A DNA stretch of 24,803 nt from Lachnospiraceae bacterium UBA1760 (GCA_002314775.1 DCHE01000014.1:427-25229); one strand, 5' to 3'; shown: positions 14,592 through 23,402, counted from the first letter of the stretch. Notes: generated by a model not told the origin, from the letters alone. A program made the numbers and translations.

Positions 14592-16277
14592 ATGGGAGAC
14601 ATTTACACAATGCTAAAGGACTGCAAGGCAGTTTGTGAAAAATATGAGAAGCAGGCTGGATATTCAGATGGTGAGTTGTATCAGCTTTTTACTGACGAGC
14701 TGATGAATATGGGATATCTCATTGCTGTTTCTGATGGAATCGTAAGTATTCAGGAGATTGAGCTCATCAATCACACCTTTATGGTATTTATGGATGCGGG
14801 AAGTCTTATGAAGACCTTTGGCATGGATTATCTGTCTGAGAACAGCTTTCTTCACAGGGTGCCAAGAGTTATCGAGCTGGTTGCCGAGTGTGAAAAAGCG
14901 GAGCATATGGGCAGCAAATGCTTCCTCATGGATACAAGAGTTCTCTATAACACCTTCAAGAACTTTGCAAACATCATGATAAACTGTGATGGTGCGAGGC
15001 TTAAGTTTGAGGTTATGATTGCCAATGCATTTCTTAGTATCGTGCTTGAGTACCTTTTTGAGGTTGAGGAGAGGGACGATATTTTAGAGGGTATTTACAA
15101 GGTGAAGCCTGAGGGTAATATGAAAAAGAGTGCTGGTCCTGCAGGCGTGGTTCCGGCAATCAATGGAAGTAAGGATGTAAGCAAGGCTTCTGAGTCAGGT
15201 GTGGTTCAGGGAGCAGGCGGAAGGAATATTGGCTTTGCGGTGAATACACCAAATACAGAGAGTGATTACAATCCAAATCGAGAGATGCTCAGAAAGGCCA
15301 AGAATGCTGACACAAGAAAGCTTGGCGAGGACGAGTATAGCAGTGAATACGGTCAAAACGGCGAGAAGAATAGCGGTTCGGAGACTGCAGGCGGTCTTTC
15401 AAGAGCCAATGTTGATAGTCTGACCGGTGGAATAAAGGGAAGAGAGCCACAGGCGGATGATGAGACAATCGAAAAAATCCTGTCTGACGTAGACAGTATG
15501 ATTGGACTTGGTGAGGTTAAGAAGGAAATTCATGATATGGTTAACCTCCTACGAGTTCAGAAAATGAGGGAGGACCTTGGACTTAAGGGGATGAGTATCT
15601 CAAAGCACCTTGTCTTTACAGGTAATCCCGGAACAGGAAAGACTACAATAGCAAGATACCTTGCAAGAATATACAAATGCCTTGGAATCGTTGAGAAGGG
15701 GCAGATGATTGAGACTGACAGATCAGGACTTGTAAGTGGATATATGGGACAGACTGCCGAGAAGGTAAAGGAGGTCTGCGAAACTGCAATAGGCGGAATA
15801 CTCTTTGTGGATGAGGCATATTCACTTGTCAGCGAGAGAACTGAGGGTGACTTTGGTAAGGAAGCAGTAGATACTCTTCTGAAAATCATGGAGGACAAGA
15901 GAGACAGTCTTGTTGTGATTGTAGCAGGATATCCGGATAAGATGGAGGAGTTTCTTGACTCGAATCCAGGTCTTAGATCCAGATTTAACAGATACATTCA
16001 CTTTGAGGATTACTCAGAGGAGGAGCTGGTTAAGATATTTAAGGAGTACTGCGTAAAGCAGGACTACAAGCTGGATTGCGATTTGGACGAGGTACTTACA
16101 AAGAGGGTTGAAGAATTGAAGGACTCCGACAAGGAGACCTTTGGTAACGCGAGAGCGATTAGAAATTATTTTGAGAGAGTAATATCAAATCAGGCTAACA
16201 GAATTGTCACAGAGCCTGCACCTGCTGGAAAGGACATGCTCCTTGCGCTCACAACTATAACTAAGGCAGACCTGTGA
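14592..16277 (+). CDS. CbbX/SpoVK-type AAA+ ATPase with TerB-like N-terminal domain
   Basis: A 561-residue cytoplasmic ATPase. Residues 1-165 are helical and TerB-like (tellurite-resistance-type; GYLIAVSDGIVSIQEIELIN near 41-60). A glycine-, serine- and charge-rich linker (about 170-290) follows. The CbxX/CfqX-type AAA+ module (295-561) has Walker A GNPGTGKTT (344-352), a pore loop with SGYMGQTAEKV (382-392), Walker B ILFVDEAY (403-410), arginine finger LRSRF (461-465) and sensor-2 GNARAIRNYFE (518-528). All are intact, so it should be an active remodelling or unfolding hexamer. Relatives include CbbX and SpoVK; the client protein here is unknown. AGGGGAAG precedes the ATG. It lies between a sugar kinase and a c-di-GMP enzyme. 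Confidence 0.88.
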   Translation: MGDIYTMLKDCKAVCEKYEKQAGYSDGELYQLFTDELMNMGYLIAVSDGIVSIQEIELINHTFMVFMDAGSLMKTFGMDYLSENSFLHRVPRVIELVAECEKAEHMGSKCFLMDTRVLYNTFKNFANIMINCDGARLKFEVMIANAFLSIVLEYLFEVEERDDILEGIYKVKPEGNMKKSAGPAGVVPAINGSKDVSKASESGVVQGAGGRNIGFAVNTPNTESDYNPNREMLRKAKNADTRKLGEDEYSSEYGQNGEKNSGSETAGGLSRANVDSLTGGIKGREPQADDETIEKILSDVDSMIGLGEVKKEIHDMVNLLRVQKMREDLGLKGMSISKHLVFTGNPGTGKTTIARYLARIYKCLGIVEKGQMIETDRSGLVSGYMGQTAEKVKEVCETAIGGILFVDEAYSLVSERTEGDFGKEAVDTLLKIMEDKRDSLVVIVAGYPDKMEEFLDSNPGLRSRFNRYIHFEDYSEEELVKIFKEYCVKQDYKLDCDLDEVLTKRVEELKDSDKETFGNARAIRNYFERVISNQANRIVTEPAPAGKDMLLALTTITKADL

Positions 16278-16323
16278 TTTTAGAATATCCATGGTTTCAA
16301 ATAAACTGAGGAGGGTGGAATAG

Positions 16324-19311
16324 ATGAGTATTGAAGCGTTTGTCATAATGTGTTCCATAGTAATTGTTATGGACCTTGTGCTCGCAGTAATTACATATAA
16401 TATTACCAAGCTGGAATATGCGCCGCTAATTGTGTGCCAGATACTGTCAGCGTCGGTTGCAATAAGCTATTTGCTGAGTATTGTTGCTGATGAGTATTCG
16501 ATAATGTCACTCATGAGCAGTATATATTTTTCATTTATGGATCTTTTGTGCCTGTCTCTTGTATTTCATATCAAGAGATTTAGTGGACGCACAAAGGATA
16601 AGCGCCAGATGATTTTTCTGGGAATTTTAAAGGCATGGATTATGGTGGATATTATGGCACTTTTGCTTAATCCACGCTATGAGTGGTCACTGACCTATGA
16701 GAAGATTGAGGGAACAGCCGCAAAGTGGAAATACGTTCCATTTCTTCCATACAAGCTGCATCTCTTTTTATGCTACATAATGATAGCGTATTCATTTGCA
16801 ATGCTTATTTACAGGGCTGTTACGAGTCCAAGTATCTACAAGAGAAAATACATTCAGATTATTGAGGGAATAGGAGCAGTGGTGGCTCTTAATGCGGTAT
16901 TTTTGTTTATTCCAAACAATAATAATCTGGATTATTCAATTCTCCTGTACAGCTTTATTGGAGCCTTGATGTTCTATAATACCTTCTTCTATTCAAAGAG
17001 AAAGATGGAGATACTTACAAGGGAGCTCGTTTTAGATGAATTAGGTCATCCGCTTGTTGTATTTGACATTGATAACAAGTTTATTATGGATAATGTAGTT
17101 GCAAAGCAGCTCGGAATAAGTGACTGGACGAATGAAAAGACTACTCTCCAGGAATTTATCGAGAAAAATGATTATGGAAAAGAGATAATTAATCCGGACG
17201 AGGGAGGCTCCTTTAAGCTTAGGCTTATGAAGGAAGGAAATCCTGTCTTCTACAGATGCGATTATCAGATTCTGTATAGTAAAAAGGGAAATGAAATAAT
17301 TGGCCGATTATTCACCTATACAGATTATTCTCTTGAGGTAGATCTTCTTACGGGCTTCCACACGGAGTCGACCCTGAGAAGAGATTACTCTGAGTACAAG
17401 GATTTCAAATATCCGGTTGCAACGGCTATTATGGATTTGAACAGACTGGCTGAAATAAACCATAAATATGGACGTGAAAAGGGTGACGAGGCAATTAAGC
17501 TTCTTGCAGATAGTATGAGGCAGTCGGCACCTAAGGGAGCATATTTTGCCAGACTTCATGATGCTTATCTTTTTATGATGGTTCAGGATACTGACATAAG
17601 AAGAATGAGAGAGATAATAGATTCAATCGAAATAAGAGTGGAAGCAGAGGGCGTATTCGACGAAAAGCTTTATGTTCAAAGTGCAACAAGTATGATTGCT
17701 TCTAAGGAAACAACATTGTTCGAGGCTCTTATTGATGCGGAAAAGAGTATTCAGGCGAAGAAGCTTATGGATGGCAATTCGGCTCACTCATCACTTATTG
17801 ATTCCTTTGCCCAGACTCTTCAGGAGAGCGACAGCTGCACCGAGGAGCATGTAAAGAGAACAAGAATAATGGGAGAAAAGCTTGGAAGGAGACTAGCACT
17901 TTCAGATGCCCACCTTTCGGATCTTGCATTGCTTTGTCTTTTGCATGATATAGGAAAGCTTGGAATTCCACTTGAAATTCTTAATAAGCCAGGAAAACTG
18001 ACAGATGCTGAATGGGAGGTTATGAGATCCCATGCGGAGAAGGGCTACAGAATTGCTAAGGCCTCAAAGGAGCTTGAGTCGATAGCACCGCTCATTCTTC
18101 ATCATCATGAGTGCTGGAACGGAAGTGGCTATCCTGACAAGCTAAAGCAGGAGGAGATACCACTCCTAAGCCGAATAATAGCAGTAGTAGATACCTACGA
18201 TGCAATGACAAATGACAGACCTTACAGAAGGGGAATGTCTCCAAATGAAGCCTGTAACGAGCTCATAAGATGCGCGGGAACACAGTTTGATCCATACCTT
18301 GTTTCTGAGTTTATTGATATGCTCAAGGAGGAGGAGATATTTGACGGCGAGATAAAGAAGAAGAAGGCTGATTCAGAAAGCTTTAAGCCTAGAGGAATTG
18401 ACGATACCGTTGAGGGAGATGAATTCCAGTGCTTCGTAAAATACACCAAGTATGTTCTTGGAGATGATGGTAACTCTATTGCTCAGGTTGATGATAAGTT
18501 CGAGGAGCTTACCGGATACACAAGAGAGGATATAGGAATTTACAACCTTGGTCAAAGAGACCTTATCTTTGCTGAGGATGTTAATAAATACTTTGAGATG
18601 GTTAAGAACGCAATTTCAAAGGATCACGAGGCGTATATAGAGCACAGACTAAGACGAAAGGATGGCTCGGAACGATTAGTATTCTGCTATGGAAGTGAGT
18701 TCTTTGACCCAGTAACCAAGAAGGCAAGGACGAGAATAATTGCTACTGATATTGCTCGTTCTATGGCAATGCAGAATTTGCTTGAGAAGGAGAGAGAGAG
18801 TAACAACAGAATAACCAAGAGATATGAGGACAGATTAAGAATGGATTCACTTACTGGACTTCTGAATCGAATAGCATTTCAAAATGATGGCCAGCTTATA
18901 ATACTAACTGATAAGAAGGCTGCATTTACAATTATGGATGTCGATCACTTCAAGCATTACAATGACACCTTCGGACACCTGAGGGGAGATGAAATCCTTA
19001 AGGAGTTTGCTAATTCACTAAGAAGAGTAGCACCAAATGGAACCCTGATAAGCAGAATGGGCGGAGATGAATTTGGAATGATGCTCTCCTTTGCAAAGGA
19101 TACTGACGATTCAGTTATCGAGGATGCTATAAAGAGCTTACACAGAAGAATTACAGAGGACATTCAGTCCTTTGACAGAACCATCACGATATCAATGGGA
19201 GGCGCTATTATCAAGGAGGAGGATATAACCTTCAATACCATTTACCAGCTGGCGGACTCAGCACTCTATGATGTTAAGCAGTCAGGAAGAAATGGAGTTG
19301 TGGTAAAATGA
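16324..19311 (+). CDS. 7TM-PAS-GGDEF(degenerate)-HD-GYP-PAS-GGDEF c-di-GMP protein
   Basis: A 995-residue membrane protein. About seven transmembrane segments lie in 5-225, like 7TM histidine-kinase sensors, then a PAS-like domain (about 232-335). The first GGDEF fold (337-480) has RLHDAYLFMM (410-419) in place of GGDEF, so it is inactive. The HD-GYP domain (500-670) keeps HDIGK (541-545), HHECWNGSGYP (594-604) and DTYDAMTNDRPYR, so it should degrade c-di-GMP. A second PAS domain (700-812) follows, then an active-looking GGDEF (838-995) with RMGGDEF (911-917) and metal-binding MDVDHFK. One chain thus carries both synthesis and breakdown. AGGAGGG precedes the ATG. It overlaps the next gene by four bases (ATGA). 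Confidence 0.92.
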   Translation: MSIEAFVIMCSIVIVMDLVLAVITYNITKLEYAPLIVCQILSASVAISYLLSIVADEYSIMSLMSSIYFSFMDLLCLSLVFHIKRFSGRTKDKRQMIFLGILKAWIMVDIMALLLNPRYEWSLTYEKIEGTAAKWKYVPFLPYKLHLFLCYIMIAYSFAMLIYRAVTSPSIYKRKYIQIIEGIGAVVALNAVFLFIPNNNNLDYSILLYSFIGALMFYNTFFYSKRKMEILTRELVLDELGHPLVVFDIDNKFIMDNVVAKQLGISDWTNEKTTLQEFIEKNDYGKEIINPDEGGSFKLRLMKEGNPVFYRCDYQILYSKKGNEIIGRLFTYTDYSLEVDLLTGFHTESTLRRDYSEYKDFKYPVATAIMDLNRLAEINHKYGREKGDEAIKLLADSMRQSAPKGAYFARLHDAYLFMMVQDTDIRRMREIIDSIEIRVEAEGVFDEKLYVQSATSMIASKETTLFEALIDAEKSIQAKKLMDGNSAHSSLIDSFAQTLQESDSCTEEHVKRTRIMGEKLGRRLALSDAHLSDLALLCLLHDIGKLGIPLEILNKPGKLTDAEWEVMRSHAEKGYRIAKASKELESIAPLILHHHECWNGSGYPDKLKQEEIPLLSRIIAVVDTYDAMTNDRPYRRGMSPNEACNELIRCAGTQFDPYLVSEFIDMLKEEEIFDGEIKKKKADSESFKPRGIDDTVEGDEFQCFVKYTKYVLGDDGNSIAQVDDKFEELTGYTREDIGIYNLGQRDLIFAEDVNKYFEMVKNAISKDHEAYIEHRLRRKDGSERLVFCYGSEFFDPVTKKARTRIIATDIARSMAMQNLLEKERESNNRITKRYEDRLRMDSLTGLLNRIAFQNDGQLIILTDKKAAFTIMDVDHFKHYNDTFGHLRGDEILKEFANSLRRVAPNGTLISRMGGDEFGMMLSFAKDTDDSVIEDAIKSLHRRITEDIQSFDRTITISMGGAIIKEEDITFNTIYQLADSALYDVKQSGRNGVVVK

Positions 19312-20237
19312 TAAAGATAGATCTTGTTACAGGCTTTCTGGGCTCTGGAAAGACAACCTTTATGAAGGGATATGTAAGGTACCTTCTGAAAAAAGGACTT
19401 AAGGTTGGAGTCCTTCTGAATGACCACGGAGCGGTCAATGTTGATATGATGCTCCTTAAGGAATTGGAGGAGGAAAACCTTGGAATAGAGATGGTAGCTG
19501 GTGGCTGCGATGCCGACTGCCACAAAAGAAGATTTAAAACCAAGCTGATAGCACTTGCGATGAGCGGGTACGACAGAGTGGTTGTTGAGCCCTCCGGAGT
19601 GTTTGATATAGATGAATTTTTTGACAGTCTTCATGAGGAGCCTCTAGACAGATGGTACCAGGCTGGAAGCGTGATTGCGATAGCTGATGCAATGCTTGAG
19701 AGAGACTTGTCACCTGAGGCGAGGTACCTTCTCGCATCTGAGTGTGCATATGCGGGAAAGATTGTACTTAGCAAAACTCAGCTTTGTGATGAGGAGACAG
19801 TAAACGGAACAAAGGAATATATTAAGTCTGCACTGAAGGAGATTAAGTGCGACAGATATATAGATAAGTCCTTTTATGAGAAGGACTGGGGTAGCTTTAC
19901 AGCTGAAGATTACGAAAAGCTTATGGGTGCTGAGTATGTAATATATGATTATTTAAAGCTAAGATTTGATGGCGATGGATTTAGCACAGTGTATGTTATG
20001 AACAAAGTAATGAAGCTGGATGCACTTCGGGATAAGGTGGAATATCTGCTTCATCATGACATATATGGGAAGATTCTCAGGGTAAAAGGATTTATGCCAT
20101 CAGAGAGCGGTTGGGCTATGCTCAATGCAACAAAGAAAAGAATTGATATCGAACCTATAGAGGAGGGCCAGGAGATAGTAATTATTATTGGCGAAAATCT
20201 TAGGGAGAAGGAGATTCAGGAATATTTCTGCAATTAG
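19308..20237 (+). CDS. CobW/P47K-like G3E-family GTPase
   Basis: A 309-residue GTP-binding protein of the CobW/HypB/UreG group, often metal chaperones or insertases. Walker A GFLGSGKTT (9-17), the switch region LLNDHGAVNVD (36-46), Walker B-type VVVEPSG (91-97), and SKTQL (155-159) in the guanine-binding NKxD position are visible. The metal motif, normally GCxCC, reads GGCDADC (65-71), so the metal site differs. The C-terminal part (about 210-305) ends with a compact beta region as in CobW. The start overlaps the stop of the GGDEF/HD-GYP gene (ATGA), so translation is probably coupled. The metal and client protein are unknown. Confidence 0.85.
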   Translation: MIKIDLVTGFLGSGKTTFMKGYVRYLLKKGLKVGVLLNDHGAVNVDMMLLKELEEENLGIEMVAGGCDADCHKRRFKTKLIALAMSGYDRVVVEPSGVFDIDEFFDSLHEEPLDRWYQAGSVIAIADAMLERDLSPEARYLLASECAYAGKIVLSKTQLCDEETVNGTKEYIKSALKEIKCDRYIDKSFYEKDWGSFTAEDYEKLMGAEYVIYDYLKLRFDGDGFSTVYVMNKVMKLDALRDKVEYLLHHDIYGKILRVKGFMPSESGWAMLNATKKRIDIEPIEEGQEIVIIIGENLREKEIQEYFCN

Positions 20238-20254
20238 ATGCGGAAAGGGGTATT

Positions 20255-22138
20255 ATGGCGAATAACATTATTGGAGTATGTATGGGACATTTTCATGATA
20301 CAGTTCATGCAAAAATCCTAAAGAACATTAGCACTAAAGCAAAAAACAGCGGCTTCAGATTACAGATATATGCCAGCTATGAGGATATATATGTTCTAGA
20401 CGAGAGTGATTATGGAGATATCAGAGTATATGAAGATATTGACATGAGTGCTTTCTGTGCGGTTATCATCTTTTCTGAAACCATAAAAAAACAGAATATT
20501 ATCGACAAGGTTATCGAAAAGGCTACTGAGGCCAATATTCCTGCAATTTCTCTTGAGAGAGAGGAAAAGGGCTGTTACTGTGTACTCTTTGACCATGGAG
20601 ATGCCTTCGAGGATATTGTGAGACATGTAATTGAGCATCACAAGGTTAAAAGAGTGGATCTCATTGCGGGTATGAGAGACAATGATTTCTCTGAAACGAG
20701 AATTCAGGTCTACAGGGACATACTTACGGAAAATGGCATTGAGGTTGACGAGAACAGAATTAAGTATGGAAACTTCTGGAAGATGCCTGCCCTTGAGGCA
20801 GCAAAAGAGCTTCTTGAGTATGACATTCCTGAGGCTATTATATGTGCCAACGATGCCATGGCAGTTCCGGTATGTCAGTATGTGGAAAGTCTGGGCTACA
20901 AGGTTCCGGAGGATATCATTATTACCGGATATGACGGACTTGACTCAGCACTTTTCAATATTCCGTCGATTACAACGGCTGGACCAATATATAAGAATCT
21001 TGCTGAAGCCTGTCTGGAGATGATTACAAGCATTATTTTAGGCAGTTATCCATCCTGGGAGGAGGCAAAGCCAGTAGCTGTAACCAACACCCTTATAAAA
21101 GGCCAGTCCTGCGGCTGTATGAAGCCGACACTCGAGTATTACAGTAAGCGAATTGCGGAGCTTAGTTCAAGGCTCGAGGATCAGTTTACCCACAGTCACA
21201 ATATGTTCAGAATGGTAAATAAGGCATGTACAAAGGGCTTTACAGTAGAAGAGATTATGAGGTCTATGCCATTTTATATGCATCCAATGCTCAAATGTAA
21301 GTTTATGTACCTTTGTGCATATGACAATTATATGGATTTAGGCGAGAACAATCCTGGAGACGAAACCGACTGTACAATACTGTTTGAGTATATGGAAGGC
21401 GAGAATTTCTATCCGATGAAGAGAATTAAATCGAAGGACATTCTTCCTGATTTTGACAGCCTGCTCAGAACTGATTGTGCTATTATCGTACTTCCAATTC
21501 ATTACAAGGGGGATATACTTGGATATATGTGTGTTGGTCATGATCCAAATGAAATTGAGTATGTTCAGCTTAGAAGCGTTGGACTCAATATCAACAACAT
21601 TTTCGGAAACACTAATACCCAGAGAGAGCTTAGAACCATAAATGAAAAGCTTGAGCATATGTATAACAGGGATGCACTCACTAATCTGTTTAACAGAAGA
21701 GGCTTCTATGATGAGCTTGCAAAGTATAAGCTTACAAACAAGAGAAAAAATTATCTTGTGGCGTCTATAGATTTGAATGGATTAAAATATATCAATGATA
21801 ATTATGGACATGCTGAGGGCGACTATGCCATTGTTGCAATTGCAAAACTGATTGAGGGGTTTGATGAGGCTGACAGGATTGTTGCAAGAATTGGTGGAGA
21901 TGAGTATGTCATGTTTGTTGCCAGTGATACACCGAAGGAGAAGCTTGAGAAGCTCGTTGAGGATTACCTTATCGAGGGCATGGAACGCATAAATGAGCGC
22001 TCTGGAAAGAAATACGAAATAACCGGAAGCTATGGACTTGCTGTTGATGCAATGAAGAATATCGACAGATTTGAGGAGGTTCTAAAGCTGGCCGATGATA
22101 TTATGTATATACATAAGCGTAAGAGGTACCTGAGATAA
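20255..22138 (+). CDS. LacI-type ligand sensor fused to GGDEF diguanylate cyclase
   Basis: A 627-residue cytoplasmic protein with no signal peptide or membrane segment. Residues 1-290 are a periplasmic-binding-protein-like domain of LacI regulators without the DNA-binding helix-turn-helix. DLIAGMRDNDFSETRIQVYRD, AIICANDAMAVPV and IIITGYDGLDSALFNIPSIT match the LacI ligand domain. A middle region (about 300-450) looks GAF-like. The GGDEF domain (460-627) has RDALTNLFNRRGF, IDLNGLKYIND and RIGGDEYVMF (545-554), the functional GGDEY variant. It should make c-di-GMP in response to a small ligand, probably a sugar (inference). AAAGGGG precedes the ATG. It shares its sensor fold with the regulator at 12423. 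Confidence 0.9.
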   Translation: MANNIIGVCMGHFHDTVHAKILKNISTKAKNSGFRLQIYASYEDIYVLDESDYGDIRVYEDIDMSAFCAVIIFSETIKKQNIIDKVIEKATEANIPAISLEREEKGCYCVLFDHGDAFEDIVRHVIEHHKVKRVDLIAGMRDNDFSETRIQVYRDILTENGIEVDENRIKYGNFWKMPALEAAKELLEYDIPEAIICANDAMAVPVCQYVESLGYKVPEDIIITGYDGLDSALFNIPSITTAGPIYKNLAEACLEMITSIILGSYPSWEEAKPVAVTNTLIKGQSCGCMKPTLEYYSKRIAELSSRLEDQFTHSHNMFRMVNKACTKGFTVEEIMRSMPFYMHPMLKCKFMYLCAYDNYMDLGENNPGDETDCTILFEYMEGENFYPMKRIKSKDILPDFDSLLRTDCAIIVLPIHYKGDILGYMCVGHDPNEIEYVQLRSVGLNINNIFGNTNTQRELRTINEKLEHMYNRDALTNLFNRRGFYDELAKYKLTNKRKNYLVASIDLNGLKYINDNYGHAEGDYAIVAIAKLIEGFDEADRIVARIGGDEYVMFVASDTPKEKLEKLVEDYLIEGMERINERSGKKYEITGSYGLAVDAMKNIDRFEEVLKLADDIMYIHKRKRYLR

Positions 22139-22170
22139 GGGCTTATATATTAAAAAAACGTTGATTTTAC

Positions 22171-22199
22171 TTGACAAATTGCCAAAATGTGAGTATAAA
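22171..22199 (+). promoter_or_regulatory. promoter of hup
   Basis: TTGACA (22171-22176), 17-base spacer, TATAAA (22194-22199): a near-consensus housekeeping promoter, as expected for an abundant protein. The start is predicted near 22206, leaving a leader of about 67 bases. Confidence 0.85.
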
Positions 22200-22221
22200 T
22201 AGGCATAGGACACTTGTTCTG

Positions 22222-22237
22222 ACCTACATCAGTAGGT
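22222..22237 (+). other. small hairpin in the hup leader
   Basis: ACCTAC (22222-22227) pairs with GTAGGT (22232-22237) around ATCA. It sits in the 5' untranslated leader, about 35 bases before the hup ATG. It may stabilise the mRNA. Confidence 0.5.
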
Positions 22238-22272
22238 TAAATATGTGAATAATTTAGGAGGAAAATTGTAAA

Positions 22273-22545
22273 ATGAACAAGAACGAATTAGTTGCTGCAA
22301 TCGCAGAGAAGACTGAATTAAAGAAGACTGATATTACTAAGGTAATTGATGCTTTTACAAAGGTTGTAGAGGAAGAGCTTAAGGCTGACCAGAAGGTACA
22401 GTTAGTTGGTTTCGGTACATTTGAGGTATCTGAGAGACCTGCTAGAACAGGACGTAACCCAAGAACAGGTGAGGCTATGCCAATCGCTGCTTCAAAGGCT
22501 CCAAAGTTCAAGGCTGGAAACGCTTTAAAGAAGGCTGTAAACTAG
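22273..22545 (+). CDS. hup: HU family DNA-binding protein
   Basis: Ninety residues, the standard HU length. It begins MNKNELVAAIAEKTELKKTD. The body has VQLVGFGTFEVSERPARTGRNPRTGE, whose RNPRTGE lies in the DNA-contacting beta arm, and it ends KFKAGNALKKAVN. HU dimers bend and compact DNA throughout the nucleoid. AGGAGG lies upstream, and the gene has a near-consensus promoter and its own terminator. It is first in the hup-rqcP-divIC-tilS arrangement known from Firmicutes. Confidence 0.97.
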   Translation: MNKNELVAAIAEKTELKKTDITKVIDAFTKVVEEELKADQKVQLVGFGTFEVSERPARTGRNPRTGEAMPIAASKAPKFKAGNALKKAVN

Positions 22546-22567
22546 TTTCTGATTATATACTTGAAGT

Positions 22568-22595
22568 AAGGCACTGCTACCTGGCAGTGCCTTTT
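22568..22595 (+). terminator. terminator after hup
   Basis: AAGGCACTGC (22568-22577) pairs with GCAGTGCCTT (22584-22593), a perfect 10-bp stem with loop TACCTG, followed by further T. Some read-through may supply rqcP, for which I see no convincing promoter. Confidence 0.9.
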
Positions 22596-22659
22596 AAAAT
22601 TTTAGAGGATCAGCGAAGTGAGAGCTGGCTGTGACTTTATTATTAACATGGAGGAGAAT

Positions 22660-22899
22660 ATGAGATTAGATAAGTATTTAAAGGTCTCAAGACTTATTAA
22701 GAGAAGAACAGTTGCCAATGATGCCTGTGATGCAGGACGTGTAATGGTTAATGGAAAGGTTGTTAAGGCATCCTATGATGTAAAGGTTGGAGATATTATT
22801 GAAATTGGCTTTGGTAATAAAACTGTCAAGGCTGAGGTTACTATGATTCTTGATACAACCAAGAAGGAAGCTGCTAGCGAGATGTATAAGTATATTTAG
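22660..22899 (+). CDS. rqcP: S4-domain RNA-binding protein RqcP (YabO)
   Basis: Seventy-nine residues, a single S4 RNA-binding domain. MRLDKYLKVSRLIKRRTVA at the N-terminus and DAGRVMVNGKVVKASYDVKVGD match RqcP/YabO, as does the DTTKKEAASEMYKYI tail. In Bacillus RqcP acts with RqcH on stalled 50S subunits in ribosome quality control, helping add alanine tails. The start is set at 22660 because the family begins MRLDK and GGAGG (22650-22654) is well placed; an in-frame ATG at 22648 and a GTG at 22618 lack a good site. In many spore formers yabP and yabQ follow; here they do not. Confidence 0.92.
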   Translation: MRLDKYLKVSRLIKRRTVANDACDAGRVMVNGKVVKASYDVKVGDIIEIGFGNKTVKAEVTMILDTTKKEAASEMYKYI

Positions 22900-23016
22900 T
22901 GTGAAAAAGCCTGTCGAGCAGGGAGCATTTTGCCTGGGCTTAATCCAGTCAGCACGGACTGTGAGCATCCTGTACGGTTTGGTGGTTAAAATAATCATCG
23001 AAATAGTAATTAGGTA

Positions 23017-23045
23017 TTGAAAAAAACATTCAAAACCTTTAAAAT
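23017..23045 (+). promoter_or_regulatory. promoter of divIC
   Basis: TTGAAA (23017-23022), 17-base spacer, TAAAAT (23040-23045). Identical hexamers and spacing to the promoters at 1071 and 3310. Start near 23052, about 27 bases before the ATG. The 179-base gap holding it (22900-23078) has no gene that I can support. Confidence 0.7.
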
Positions 23046-23078
23046 AGATGTTAAGCTATTTTTAAGTGAGGGATTATT

Positions 23079-23375
23079 ATGGTAAGGACAAGGACTAGAC
23101 AATCGAAGATAGGAATACTTATGATATTCATTTGTATGGTGCTTGTTGTAACCGCATCAACCTGCAAGACTTTTAGCCTTAAGGATAAGAGCAGGGAGCT
23201 TGAGATTACTCAGACACAGCTTGAGCAGCAGCTTGCTGATGCCAAGGTTAAAAAGGAGGAGCTCGAGAAGCAGGGAAAATACATGAAGACGACTAAGTAC
23301 ATTGAGGACGAGGCAAAGGATAAGCTTGGACTTGTTTATCCTGACGAGATAGTAATCAAGCCTAATGATAATTAA
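23079..23375 (+). CDS. divIC: septum formation initiator DivIC/FtsB family protein
   Basis: Ninety-eight residues: a short basic cytoplasmic tail, one transmembrane segment (about 11-29, IGILMIFICMVLVVTAS), then an extracellular coiled coil (about 33-66, rich in E, Q, K and L). A conserved end follows, with YIEDEAKDKLGLVYPDEIVI. This is the standard DivIC/FtsB plan. The protein works in the divisome with FtsL and DivIB at the septum. GAGGG precedes the ATG. The position between rqcP and tilS agrees. A very large hairpin follows it. Confidence 0.92.
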   Translation: MVRTRTRQSKIGILMIFICMVLVVTASTCKTFSLKDKSRELEITQTQLEQQLADAKVKKEELEKQGKYMKTTKYIEDEAKDKLGLVYPDEIVIKPNDN

Positions 23376-23402
23376 GTACGGGCTGTATTATATTTGATGT
23401 TT

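Noticed and set aside
15557..15997. 146-residue minus-strand ORF opposite the AAA+ gene
   Set aside because: It is the complement of conserved Walker A and B coding sequence and has no independent support.
14592..16277. Evidence for sporulation from the SpoVK-like ATPase
   Set aside because: The CbxX/CfqX AAA+ family is widespread in non-sporulating bacteria, and this one has a different N-terminal domain.
22900..23078. Possible small gene or terminator between rqcP and divIC
   Set aside because: Only short 4-5 bp stems without T-tract and no coding frame with a ribosome site; the divIC promoter is the only clear element.
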